From Phytophthora colocasiae (taxonomy: Eukaryota > Oomycota > Peronosporomycetes > Peronosporales > Peronosporaceae), in contig JAGKQI010000056.1 in assembly GCA_018806915.1 (NCBI GenBank), forward strand, positions 1 through 64,000: 64,000 nucleotides of DNA. The letters are read 5' to 3'. Below the pieces are notes generated by a model. The model was not told where the DNA came from. It was given only the letters and a program-made list of their open reading frames with translations, and ran no database searches. Shown piece after piece: positions 44,817 through 54,704 of this stretch. The position numbers were made by a program, and so were the translations under genes. Numbering within the stretch: position 1 is the stretch's first letter; each line of letters begins with the position of its first letter.

Positions 44817-44873
44817 CGATCTTGAAGCAACAGTGGACTTGGTGAGCAGATTAGGTTTCAGCTTTGCTGATTC
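44817..44873 (-). other. Inverted piece of B3, right part
   Basis: Read on the minus strand it encodes SAKLKPNLLTK, which in B1 lies upstream of STKKKK. The following bases (from GGCTAGAGAGTTCGACC) match B on the plus strand again. Confidence 0.7.
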
Positions 44874-46450
44874 GGCTAGAGAGTTCGACCCTAACTCTCT
44901 ATTTGACCTGGAACTGGAAGCGATCCAATCTGCGACCCATGATCTATTCGACTTCCTTAAGTTCCTGGTCGGCGAACGCCCACTGACGCCCGATCCAGGC
45001 TATCAGACCGGATCGTCATGCTACGCGTCAGCGACCTCAGAACCAGATTCCGACAGCCTGATAAGGCTGCAACGCATGTCGTTGGGCCCCTCCGGCGCCA
45101 AGTTCTTGAAATCGCGTATGAAGAAACAGGATGCACGATCAGTGGCTGCGAAGCTGAAGATGCCCGATCAGCAAGAAAACCGCTGGTCCCGACAGACCAG
45201 ACTGCGCCGACGACTAATTCCACTGGATCGAGCAACAAGTTGGGCGACTACTTTCAAATGGCGATGGATCGTTTCTTGAAAGAACGGAATCTCGCGACAC
45301 TGATCGCCGATCAAAGGGAGTTAGATGTTGAAATGGAGTCCGTCACGGCCTCGGATCCGGATGCATGGGAATACGATCCGGACGATATGGGCATACCAAG
45401 TTCCGGGGGACAGATGTCGAGCCGAGCCACGATCGCATCCGCGGCGATCGGTCAAGGAGGATCGTCGATGATCCAGCGGGTCCGGATCTCAGCGATCTCG
45501 GATCTGAAAGATTTTGCGGGTAAAGATCTGGACGAAGATCGCGCTCGGGCCTGGATCAGTAAGGTCAAGTCAGCGTTCTAGCGCGATCAGGCTACGGAAG
45601 AAGAGAAATGCCTCACGTTTGCAGATCTGATGGTGGGACCGGCAAAGAACTGGTACAGGCAGCTCAGTCGAACGACGAAAACCAAGTGGGCAGATCTGTT
45701 GGACAGTTTCAGACCCAATATTGTGGGTTGGGTATGTCTGGTCGCGTGGCAATACTATCACGCTCGCAAGCGATCGGAAGAGACTCCTCTCGATTATCTC
45801 TACCGGCTCAACGTGGCGGCTTCGTGCTAGACAAAGATCAAGGATGGGAGCCATCAGGCCCGCCGGGAACATGTAGACCACTACATCAAGACATTGGGGG
45901 ATCCGGAGTTAGCTGATCGGCTGACCCTACTCCGACTGCGTGACGTCGCGGAACTTGAGGAGGCACTTCGTGCCCGAGACCGGGCGAACAGCAGACCGCG
46001 TCTATCTGCGTTCGGCTCGACATACAGACCAAAGGCCCCAGCCAGCGCCCCGGCAGCACCCACCCGAGCGGTGGTGCGGGCGATCCAAACCCAAGATCCG
46101 AGCTCGGAATCGCAAGAAATATCCGGATCGGACGGATCCGATTCTGAAGGTGATCTCCGGAGGATATATCTGGCCGCGTCAGAAGACAAGCCGATCGGTA
46201 CTGGGGGCGCTCCCCACCAACAGGATCAGCCGCGATCGCACACGAACTCGCAAGATTGAGGCAGGATCACGGATCACAGGGGATCAGATCACGATCGAGG
46301 TCGCTGTTCGCATTGTGGATCGCGGAAGCACACGGATCTGGACTGCTGGAGACGTTTAACCTGTGACAAATGCGGAAAGAGGGGCCACCCAACGGATCGC
46401 TGCTTATATACATGCCGTGGTTGCGGGGAGATCCATGAAGCTGGAGAATG
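44874..46450 (+). pseudogene. B3 gag
   Basis: Contains EFDPNSLFDLELEAIQSATHDLF (44880-44948), SKVKSAF, the capsid part with MVGPAKNWYRQLSRTTKTKWADL (45630-45700) and LGDPELADRLTLLRLRDV, and cysteine knuckles from 46300 to 46445. Indels near 45285, 45585, 45715 and 46255 split it. It is the plus-strand counterpart of B1 19950-21640. Confidence 0.8.
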
Positions 46451-46809
46451 CCCCATGGAAGAATTTTACAACCAGATTTGCAAGTGGTACGATCCGACCC
46501 GACACGCCGGATTGTTCCCCGAGAAGGTGGAAAAGATGATAAACTAGGACGCTCGCCGGGTTGGAAACCGGTACGAGCCGAGCGTTCTGAGTACTGCATC
46601 TATGCATATGTGAACAAGAAATCGAGAGATCAAGATAGGGAGAATTCGGATCTGCGCGGTAATACATGTAAGTTGCATTTGTAAACTGCTAAGATCGCGA
46701 GTCTTCCCCGGATCGATGAGTTCTCTCGATCTGGTGCGGAAGTGGCTTTGGACCTCAAGGAAGGAGAATCCAGGGGTTACTAGAAATACCGCCAAGCCAA
46801 GATCTCAGG
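46451..46809 (+). pseudogene. B3 start of pol, cut by Gypsy-C
   Basis: Matches the pol N-terminus of B1 and B2 (AERSEYCIYAYVNKKSRDQDRE) up to AKIS at 46809. About 22 bases are missing near 46790. The protease active site would lie next but is replaced by the Gypsy-C LTR; TCAGG (46805-46809) is the candidate target duplication. Confidence 0.78.
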
Positions 46810-47269
46810 TGTAATGGGGTTACACGTACAAGTGGTAGTACCACTTGAAACTCTAACAGTTAGGATAACTGTTAGAGGTTGGAAATGGGCCTCAGACCTT
46901 GGTGTGCTGTACACACCAAAGGATACATGGGCGAACCACATTATTGAGTGGTTCGTGTGCATTTGTGCATATTATTGGTAGAAAGTAATGGATTTCTACC
47001 AATCACTGAGCAGAGTTTCTGCCAACCACACGTTGGCAGACCCTTTAGAAATAGATAATAAACAGTTTTAGGAGGTCCATAATTGGCTTATGCCAAATTC
47101 AATAACAGTTCTCATTTTACGGTATTTTGCAGTTTAATTTAGTTATATTTGATTTAATTATACTTATTTAAATAAGTATACTTAAATTAAGTCTATTCTA
47201 ATTGCACGCTTCCTCATATACGTAAGCGCACGTGTACGCCATCTAATAGGTCTAGGTAGACCCATTACA
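46810..47269 (+). repeat. Gypsy-C 5' LTR
   Basis: 460 bp with nine-base inverted ends, TGTAATGGG and CCCATTACA. It contains hairpins at 46829-46847, 46851-46877 (12-base arms, CTCTAACAGTTA, loop GGA), 46899-46919, 46932-46955, 46974-47003 (11-base arms) and 47018-47040. CTCATTTT near 47112 could be an oomycete-type initiator; weak. Confidence 0.85.
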
Positions 47270-47271
47270 CC

Positions 47272-47283
47272 TGGTAGCACTTA
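47272..47283 (+). promoter_or_regulatory. Gypsy-C primer-binding site
   Basis: TGGTAGCACTTA starts two bases after the LTR, as in A1. Confidence 0.75.
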
Positions 47284-47318
47284 GTAGTCCGTCCCACGAC
47301 CGACTGCAGTTTGTTCGT

Positions 47319-48300
47319 ATGGAGTCATACGAACGCGGGGTAGAGAACTCCCCAATGGATGAGGGATCCACTGGGACCCCACACATGTCCGTGACGCGCA
47401 CGGACTGTGCCCACCTGTCGGACCCAGAGTGGGAAGCTCTCCAAAGACTTTCACAAGTCATTGGAGAGGCAGCAGTAGCGACGATGCTTTGCACGCTATC
47501 GCCGACAGAGCAACACGGTGTTGCTCTGGGGTACATTGTTAAGGAGCAACGAGATGTTGCTGCCTCGGTGGCTTCCCCTAAGCCACGCGTGGAGTCGTTG
47601 AAACTCCACGTGAGTACCTACACGGGGAAGGAGGACGAGACCCTCCTTCGTTGGCTTGTCGAACTTGACACAGCCGTTGCGGCTCGACGTATCGTCGATC
47701 CGATGTCGAAGGTCGCGTTCGCCATGTCATGTCTTGGCGGACGTGCGAGGAGTTGGGCCTATGGGCGCCGACTCTCGGATCCTACGTGCTTCGGCACGTA
47801 CGAGGTGTTCAAAGAGGAGCTCAAGCTTGCGTTTGAGCCCCGAAGAACGAGTTCAGATCGAGGCGGAGTTTCTTGATCTGCAGCAGGGCAAGGATGATGT
47901 CCACACCTTTGCCCAGCGTGCTCGATACCAGTATCGAACATAGTGGCCAACCCGATCGACGAGGCGACCAAGGTCGTCACGTTCATGAAGGACTAAGAGA
48001 TGGTCCCGTCGAAACATACCTCTTCCGAGAGTATCCGAATACTCTCGAGGAAGCGATCAGCCTTGCGATGCAAGAGGAGTTTAGCCGGCGTCAAGCTAAA
48101 CTCCATGCGAACGCGCCGAAGCCGGCGCGTCCTGTTGTGAAGACGGGAGGTCCGGAACCTATGGACCTCTCGAGTGCTACGACTGCTGGTCAACAGCAGC
48201 GTAGGAACAGCAAGGTTCGATGTTACAAGTGTAGTAACATCGGTCACTATGCACGCGAGTGCATGGCGGGCGGGCGTTCAAAAAACGCCAAGGACCAGTA
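47319..48300 (+). pseudogene. Gypsy-C gag
   Basis: Starts MESYERGVENSPMDEGST; the ATG lies in the stem of a 9-base-arm hairpin (47313-47334). The capsid-like part includes SLKLHVSTYTGKEDETLLRWLVELD and ARSWAYGRRL. The frame breaks near 47845, 47940 and 47995 and resumes at ETYLFREYPNTLEEAISLAMQEEF. The CCHC knuckle is CYKCSNIGHYAREC (48220-48262). Confidence 0.82.
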
Positions 48301-48858
48301 GGCGCGGGGCGTCTTACTGGTGATGCAGTCTCGCGTGTCGAGCTTGGACACGCGACAATGACGACTGCTGCCCCCAGCGAGAAATTTTCTCGCTGTAAGC
48401 TGCAAGATGACAAGCCAAACCTTGTCATCCTGAACGTAATGTCGAAGAGAGTTAACTCTCTTCGTGCCCTAGTGGACTCGGGCGCGTCGAACAACTTTGT
48501 TCGACAGGAAAGTCTTCGTAGGCTAGACTTCGAAGAGGCCGACAAGCCTCGCGGCGTGTTGGAGGTGCGGTTGGCAACAGGTGCCACCGTGAGGACTGAG
48601 AAGCGCGTAGTCCGTGTGCGCTTCTCTTACAAACGAAGGACGTTTGTAGAAGATCTTATCGTCTTGGATCTAGACGATAAGTTCGACATGGTATTAGGCA
48701 GGTACGCTTCAACAACACATGCGCGACAGAGAGCGATGGCCCTGTCAGTGCTGCACATGCACCGGCCGGTGCATGTGAATCCCCAGTTGAGGCAGCAGCG
48801 GCCGCCGCTGCCTCCGATCGCCGCCGGCGACCTTCAACGACTCCGGGAGTCGTTGTGA
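48301..48858 (+). CDS. Gypsy-C protease
   Basis: Open frame continuous with an upstream part starting at 48259. The active site is ALVDSGASNNFV (48466-48502), with the normal Asp-Ser-Gly. The following LEVRLATGATVRT and DLIVLDLDDKFDMVLG match the same domain in A1 (VRLATGVRVTV, CLVLDLDSRYDLILG). The frame ends at 48858, soon after a 24-bp palindrome (48754-48777). Confidence 0.8.
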   Translation, partial: GAGRLTGDAVSRVELGHATMTTAAPSEKFSRCKLQDDKPNLVILNVMSKRVNSLRALVDSGASNNFVRQESLRRLDFEEADKPRGVLEVRLATGATVRTEKRVVRVRFSYKRRTFVEDLIVLDLDDKFDMVLGRYASTTHARQRAMALSVLHMHRPVHVNPQLRQQRPPLPPIAAGDLQRLRESL

Positions 48859-50006
48859 GAAAATGTGTGTCGACTCAGAAATCTGAGCCGAAGGGTCGCG
48901 GTCACATGAGTGATGGTCAGGTGAATGTGAATCACCTGACGCGTAAACATCTGAATGATGTTTGTCACATGAGTGATGGTCAGGTGAATGCGATTCACCT
49001 GAGAGAAGGTATTATACCGGTATTACCGGTATCCTGGAGGTACTTCAAGGCCCAAGGGTCGCGCCGACGACGCCGCGTCAACTCTGGGAGTTGACGAAGC
49101 AAATAATATTCGGGGAACCGAAAGGCGTGCGTCAGCTCTGGGAGCTGACGCCACTGGCGCGTCGCTGCTAGTACTGGGAACTAGCGATCGTGCATCAGCT
49201 CCGGGAGCTGATGATGTGTGTACAAGCGAACGTTCGCTGCTAGGTCCGGGAACTAGCGTTCGTGCGTCAGCTCTGGGAGCTGACGATATGTGTGCTACAA
49301 GCGAGCAATCACTTCAGCGCAGGAAGCTGGCGAGAGCACGTCGACTCCGGGAGTCGACGATGCGGTTGCTTCATCCGCTCCGGGAGTGGATGAAGGCGCA
49401 GCGGTTCAGGGAACCGACTGCGCGGCAGGAGGTGCTGGCGGTTGCAAACGCCCAGCACCCGAACAACCTGCGTGCTCACGTGCAGCAGCGCTGCACGCGA
49501 TGAGCGGCACTCAAGCCGGGCTTGATAGTGCGAGTCAGCGGAAGGAATCCGCTGACGATTGCGATAACGTCCCGTCCAAGGTGCGATGCCTTGGACGTGG
49601 AGCACCTGGAGCCGGGCTCCATGGAAGACCTTCGCGGCGCAAGCTCAGGGAGCTGCGCGAGTCTCAGTCCGGGACTGAGACGGGTGTATCTGCAGTGCAG
49701 ACACCGAGTATCGAGACGTTGAACGTCTTGACACGTACTGGTACTGGGTTACAGTACCAGAGGATGCGGTTGGAGAATCCGCCGACGTGTGCGTCGGCGT
49801 TGACCACTTCCAACGATGAGTTGGAAGCGCTTCGCGCAGGACTTGTACGATGGACGCATCGAACAAATTTGCATTCTCTCGGATATCGAGAGAGTGGATC
49901 GCGAAGCCGAAGAGCTGAAGCAGCTCGTCGTCGATGGGATCACTGAGGGTGATGACTCCTCAGTGCGAAGACTAAACAGCGCTTCGAAGAGCAGAGTTGG
50001 GACTCG
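48859..50006 (+). pseudogene. Gypsy-C protease-RT linker with hairpin array
   Basis: No enzyme motif. The DNA holds at least ten hairpins with the same core, an arm ending CTC, a TGG or CGG centre, and GAG starting the other arm (for example 49076-49096, 49129-49151, 49193-49213, 49265-49285, 49339-49359). Frames encode short repeats such as APGVDEG. A 27-bp direct repeat occurs at 48901 and 48964. The end (49810-50000) encodes an SDIERVDREAEELKQLV segment like the acidic pre-RT part of A1. Confidence 0.65.
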
Positions 50007-51689
50007 TTGAGGTCGAGTCCCTACTACGAAGTTCTGCGGGAGTACAAGGATGTACTCCCGGACGAGATTCCTTCGGAGCTTCCGAAGGATAAGGGCGTAC
50101 AGCACGAGATTGATCTCGTGCCGGGCACGAAGTACTGTGTTACACGGCAGTGGCCACTGCCGCGTGAACAAGTGCAAGCGATCGACGACTTCTTTGAAAG
50201 TCGTCGTCTTGCAGGTCAAGTGCGGGAGTCAAAGTCCCCGCACAGTGCTCCAACGTTCTGTGTGAAGAAACCACAGGGCGGCTGGCGCATCGTTCATGCG
50301 TATAACGAGCTGAACGATGCGACGATACCGGCGCAGACGCCGATACCGCGAAAAGATGTTATCATCGATTCGATGGCCTTGAGCACTATCTTCAGTGCTC
50401 TAGATCTGCGTGATGGATTCTATCAGATCCTCATGCGTGAGAGGGACATCCCTCTCACTGCGGTAAGCACTCCAAGCGGTATGCTTTGGGAGTGGCTCGT
50501 AATGCCACAGGGGCTTAAGAACGCCCCTGCAACGTTTAATAGATGCGTGACACATCTATTGCGCTCGGTGCGCGACTTCGCACCGAGTTACTTCGACGAC
50601 GTGTTCGTCCACAGCCGGGCTGTGAGCGGGAAGACGGACATTGAGATGCACAAGGTGCATCTCCGGAAGCTACTAGAGCTTATGAGGAAACATAAGCTCT
50701 ATGCGAACCTGAAGAAGTGTATCTTCGGGGCAAGCGAGATACCTGTGCTGGGGTGTCTCGTGGGGAAAGACGGCGTGCGCCCTGACCCAGAGAAGGTCAG
50801 AGTGATCAATGAATGGCCCACGCCATCCAATGCGAAGGAACTGAGGCAGTTCCTTGGTCTTGCCACGTACTTGTGTAAGTACGTGGAGAACTACGCGGGC
50901 AAGATTCGCCCGTTGTCACAGCTTCTTAGGAAAGAAGCTGAGTGGATTTGGACGACCGAGTGCGAGGAGGCATTCGGTGCAGTAAAGCAGGGCTTGACTG
51001 AAGCGCCGATCTTGGCCGTGGCGGACCAAGATCGTCCATTCCACGTAGTGTGCGATGCATCCGACTTTGCAATCGGATGTGCATTGATGCAACACGATCA
51101 CGAAGGGCGTGATCGTGTAGTCTACTATCAATCGCGTCAGCTGAAGCCAGCTGAGCGTAACTATCCCGTACATGACAAGGAGCTCCTTGCCATGAAGTAT
51201 GCACTCGCAAAGTTCCGAGTGTATCTACTTAAGAGTAGACCGTTCGTGGTCTATACAGACCACGCATCATTGCGTACGGCGATTAAGTCGCTGCACATCT
51301 CGCAACGTATGGCGAGATGGTTGTCCTTCTTCGCGGAGTACAACTTCCGGGTGGAGTACAAACCCGGAAGACTCAATGTAGTGGCCGACGCGTTATCGCG
51401 TCGACCTGACTATGCGGAGACGGTCGACGCCAACTGCGTTGGCGTCGTGAGGACAAGTGTGCCGTCGTCAACGTTGATTGACGACGTGAAGAACGCGTAT
51501 GCAAGGGATGCAGACGCGAAGGGGCTGCTGGAGTTCCTCGCAGCACCTTCCGACGTGGCACGTCGGAAGCTAACCCCTCATCTTCGAGCTCGTGTACACC
51601 GCTATCGTGTACACGAAGGCCTACTGTTGTACAGTGCAGTAGACGACAATGCGGATCGCATTGCCGTTCCGCATGATACCTCCGGTTGA
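50007..51689 (+). CDS. Gypsy-C reverse transcriptase and RNase H
   Basis: A 560-residue open frame. RT motifs: HEIDLVPGTKYCVTRQWPLP, GGWRIVHAYNELN, SALDLRDGFYQ, VMPQGLKNAPATFNR and SYFDDVFVHSR (active site about 50586-50600). RNase H keeps CDASDFAIGCALMQ, DKELLAMKYAL, YTDHASLRT and VVADALSRRPDY, so all catalytic positions are present. It ends at a stop (51687-51689) inside the integrase N-terminus, where a one-base shift leads to the next frame. The gene is saturated with inverted repeats without visible harm to the motifs. Confidence 0.92.
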   Translation: MRSSPYYEVLREYKDVLPDEIPSELPKDKGVQHEIDLVPGTKYCVTRQWPLPREQVQAIDDFFESRRLAGQVRESKSPHSAPTFCVKKPQGGWRIVHAYNELNDATIPAQTPIPRKDVIIDSMALSTIFSALDLRDGFYQILMRERDIPLTAVSTPSGMLWEWLVMPQGLKNAPATFNRCVTHLLRSVRDFAPSYFDDVFVHSRAVSGKTDIEMHKVHLRKLLELMRKHKLYANLKKCIFGASEIPVLGCLVGKDGVRPDPEKVRVINEWPTPSNAKELRQFLGLATYLCKYVENYAGKIRPLSQLLRKEAEWIWTTECEEAFGAVKQGLTEAPILAVADQDRPFHVVCDASDFAIGCALMQHDHEGRDRVVYYQSRQLKPAERNYPVHDKELLAMKYALAKFRVYLLKSRPFVVYTDHASLRTAIKSLHISQRMARWLSFFAEYNFRVEYKPGRLNVVADALSRRPDYAETVDANCVGVVRTSVPSSTLIDDVKNAYARDADAKGLLEFLAAPSDVARRKLTPHLRARVHRYRVHEGLLLYSAVDDNADRIAVPHDTSG

Positions 51690-53082
51690 GGATCATGTTC
51701 GAGTATCACGATGCCCCTACGGCAGGGCATCCGGGTCGTGAGAAGACGTACACTCTTCTCACGCGTGACTTCTACTGGCACCACCAGTACAAGTGGGTGC
51801 GCAAGTACGTACGTGCTTGCGAGGTTTGTCAACGCGTGAAGCCTGCGCAGTTCTCGCAGGCTCCTCTTCAATCACTACCGACTCCGTCGGAGTGTTAACA
51901 GTCCATGTCCATGGACTTTGTCTTCGGTCTTCCGCCTGACAGCAAGCGGAGGACGGGCATCGTTGTCTTTGTGGACCGATTCAGCAAGATGGTCCATCTT
52001 GCTGCCGTCCCGGCTACTGTTACAGCCGCGCAGACTGCGCGACTGTTTGTTGACATGGTGTTCAAACACCATGGCATGCCGCTCGACATTGTGTCGGACC
52101 GTGATCCACGCTTCACAGCGCGGTTCTGGCAAGAAGTGTTTACACTTCTTGGTTCACAGTTATCAATGTCGACTGCGGATCATCTGCAGACGGACGGACA
52201 GACCGAACGTGTCAACCGTGTATTGGGTGACACGTTGAAGAGCTACGCTCACTCGTTCCCGCATTGGAGCGAGTGCTTGCCGATGGCAGAGTTTGCCATC
52301 AACAACTCGGTGCATGCCTCGACAGGGCATACACCGTTCTACGTGAACGCCATGAGGCATCCACGATTGCCGAGCATGCTCGGCGGGGTAGCTTCCTCCT
52401 TAAGTGGGGGAGGATCTACGGTTGCGTCCGAACAACCGCAGAATGCAACTGATAGCAGCACACTATCAGCTGCGGTGACGCGTGCGACGTCTCGTTCGAG
52501 CAGGAACGAGCGCGCGATGTCTGTGAAGGGCACAGACATGAGAGATGATAGCGAGCAGGCAGGGCCTGCTGCTGACAAGGGCGACAAACTGATAGAAGTC
52601 AGCTCGAGTGCGCTAGACTTTGTCCAGCGAAGACAAGCCGTCATACGGTTTGTCCAGGATGCTATCGCAGCTTCTGTCGATCGACAGAAGCTGAACGCTG
52701 ATACTGTTGGTAGAGGCAACACAAATGAACTCGAAAAGGGTTCATTAGTTTGTTAGCTACACAAAACCTACCTAGACATGCAGTGTCTGACTTTGGAGCA
52801 AGCAAGCTTGCTCCAAGATTTATTGGGCCGTTCAAAGTACTTGAACGGCATGGTAACGCGTACCGGCTGGACATACCGTCCAGCATGAGGCTCCACCCGA
52901 CCTTCTACGTCGGGCGGTTGAAGCCGTACGTGCAGCACGGACTACCTAGGGCTGGTAGTCCGACTGAGGAGTGCGAGAGGCCTGGAAGGCCTTCTCGAGA
53001 CCGTCGACACGGTCGATCAACCGGTTCACTCTCGTCCCAAGACCGGACGAGAGGTTCGAGGCACTCTGAGCTGCCTCGCAGA
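51686..53082 (+). pseudogene. Gypsy-C integrase, cut by B2
   Basis: The zinc domain (EYHDAPTAGHPGREKT, CEVCQRVK) is open to an in-frame TAA at 51896-51898; translation could restart at 51905. The core has SMDFVFGLP, VSDRDPRF and DGQTERVNRV, so the DDE residues are present. The frame runs to 52756 and a shift leads to the GPF module (LAPRFIGPFKVLERHGNAYRL, LHPTFYVGRLKPY). B2's LTR cuts it at 53083, before any chromodomain. Confidence 0.85.
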
Positions 53083-54579
53083 TGTGGTGGAGCGGATCTG
53101 GCCAAAATCTGGTTGAGGCCGATCGCGATCGCCACTTGCGCCCAGACACCGACTAACGGAGGGGGTCCCCCGATGATCCGTGATCTTGCTGCGTGTAGTG
53201 TTCACCTTGTGTACCCGTCGGTAGGCGGGTTACGCTCTTCCAGGTGACTTCTGAAGATGTCTTGGGACGAGAAGAATGTCTTGGGTGACGCAGGGGTGGT
53301 GAGATAGCGTGGGAATACTTCACTCTACCTCGGAGAGGTTGATCCGGGTCACAGGCGAGTTCTCGAGCCTTGATCCGGTCGCCTGATCTTCGATCCAGGT
53401 CTTCCAAAGGTCCAATGTTGGGGATCTGATCCCTTCCTTTACGATGCTTGCCGCTTCCTATAGCGGGTGTCTTGATGGGTTGAGAGTCGACGAGATCGTC
53501 AGGCCAAGCAGCCAATTCCTTCCGATCCGTAGTTCGCACGTAAAGGATAGATCACTAGATAGGGTAAAACTGGCCAATGTATTATCCAGAATTAACCTCT
53601 ATGCTAGATCTCTTCTCCTTACCTTCTTGATGCCGGGGGCCAATGTAATTCCCAGTTCCGGTCTTGAACAAAGGCACTTGTGATGTCCAGAGCAAATTCG
53701 ATTCTGTTTATGGTTATTCCTATGTCTACTAGTCCCATCCTCATCTGCTATCCTACGATCACCTGACATCCGGCTACACAGCTGCTCCTCCGATCTTCGA
53801 TCTCGATCTCACCTAACCCTTGATCGCGATCTCGATCACCGATCTCGGTCATCGATCTCGATCATCGATCTCGATCATCGATCTCGATCATCGATCTCGA
53901 TCTCGATTAGCCGTCTTGATCAGCTGCTCTGAACAGTAGTCTTGACCGTAGCCTTGATCGGCCAGCTTGAACAATGATCCTGATCGGCAATCTTCTCACT
54001 TGATCTCGTGTCTCCGCGTCACCGATATTTAAGATCGCGATCTCCCTATACTTGAGCATCGCTCCCCCCGTGCGACTGATGCTGCCACCATTGTTCGAAC
54101 CAGAAATCACCTCTTGGGATGGCCTCTGCATGACTGCTTCCTTGGGTACTCTTCGAGTCTCCTTCGGCTTAACACGGTGTGTAGCGTCGCTGATCCCGTG
54201 CAATGCACCCTGATCGTTGGATATCGACCCCTTTCTGCGGCGGCATCTCGCGATCAGGTCGTCGTCGGTCCACGGCAGATCGGGCCTGTCCTGATCTGCC
54301 GCTGCTTTGGTCTCCTTCTCCCCGGTGCTGAGCCACTACGTGAGACTTTACGGCGGGGCTCTCTGATCGCTTAGTCTCACCCGATCAAGGCGTCATCCAT
54401 CATTCACTTGCGGAGAGATCAAGGCGATTACCGATCCGGGTCCATTCGTCAGCCGTCATTCGCGGAATCTGGGGTCATCAGCCGGTATCTTGCTACGCCA
54501 GAGGCCCCTGTCGCTTGATCCGACTCTCTCCGGGCCTGACGTTGCCTTTTCCCGGATTTCTTATTCGCGCTTCACCACA
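53083..54579 (-). repeat. B2 3' LTR
   Basis: About 1497 bp from TGTGGTGGAGCGGA to CTTCACCACA. The first 200 bp match B1's LTR closely, then similarity becomes patchy, with recognisable blocks such as ATTCTGTTTATGGTTATTCCTATG (near 53700) shared. Confidence 0.85.
53815..53915. repeat. Short GATC-based tandem repeat in B2 LTR
   Basis: Repeats of ATCGATCTCGATC lie where B1's LTR has its 23-bp array. Confidence 0.75.
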
Positions 54580-54590
54580 TCCGCCCCCAG
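54580..54590 (-). promoter_or_regulatory. B2 polypurine tract
   Basis: On the minus strand CTGGGGGCGGA directly precedes the LTR, identical to B1. Confidence 0.7.
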
Positions 54591-54704
54591 CCTGCAAGTT
54601 GGTCCGTCCCGGTCCACTTCAGGTCTCATTCTCCAATCTTCTGTTCAAGACACAAGTGACCCCACTGCACCTCGACCACCATCACCCGACTTTCTCCGGC
54701 CCAC

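Larger units (their letters stand above)
9688..46809 (+). mobile_element. Gypsy-B copy B3, split by three insertions
   Basis: B3 pieces on the plus strand are: LTR 9688-9867 and 23539-24751, PBS 24753, gag N-terminus 24780-25010, a small inverted piece (25011-25162 plus 44817-44873), gag 44874-46450 and start of protease to 46809. Between them lie B1, the Copia array and, after 46809, Gypsy-C. Joining 9867 to 23543 restores a 53-bp tandem repeat of the LTR (both units start GACAAAG), which supports B3 being a single element interrupted by B1. The rest of B3 would lie beyond the window. Confidence 0.75.
46810..53082 (+). mobile_element. Gypsy-C, hairpin-tiled element, 3' end outside window
   Basis: LTR, PBS, gag, protease, linker, RT, RNase H and integrase are in order on the plus strand. 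The integrase C-terminus runs to 53082, where B2's LTR begins, so the chromodomain region and 3' LTR must lie beyond B2. It is related to family A: same PBS, LTR start and linker. The sequence throughout is a chain of short inverted repeats with arms of 7 to 13 bases, from the LTR to the last base before B2. Confidence 0.88.

Noticed and set aside
48835..49681. Hairpin array as CRISPR repeats or an integron-like array
   Set aside because: The arms differ from unit to unit, spacing is irregular and the region lies inside a Gypsy polyprotein gene in a eukaryotic context.
53060..53110. Junction of C and B2 as an assembly chimera
   Set aside because: B2's LTR begins exactly at its terminal TGTGGTGG, which fits insertion. 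It cannot be excluded until the other end of B2 and the rest of C are seen.
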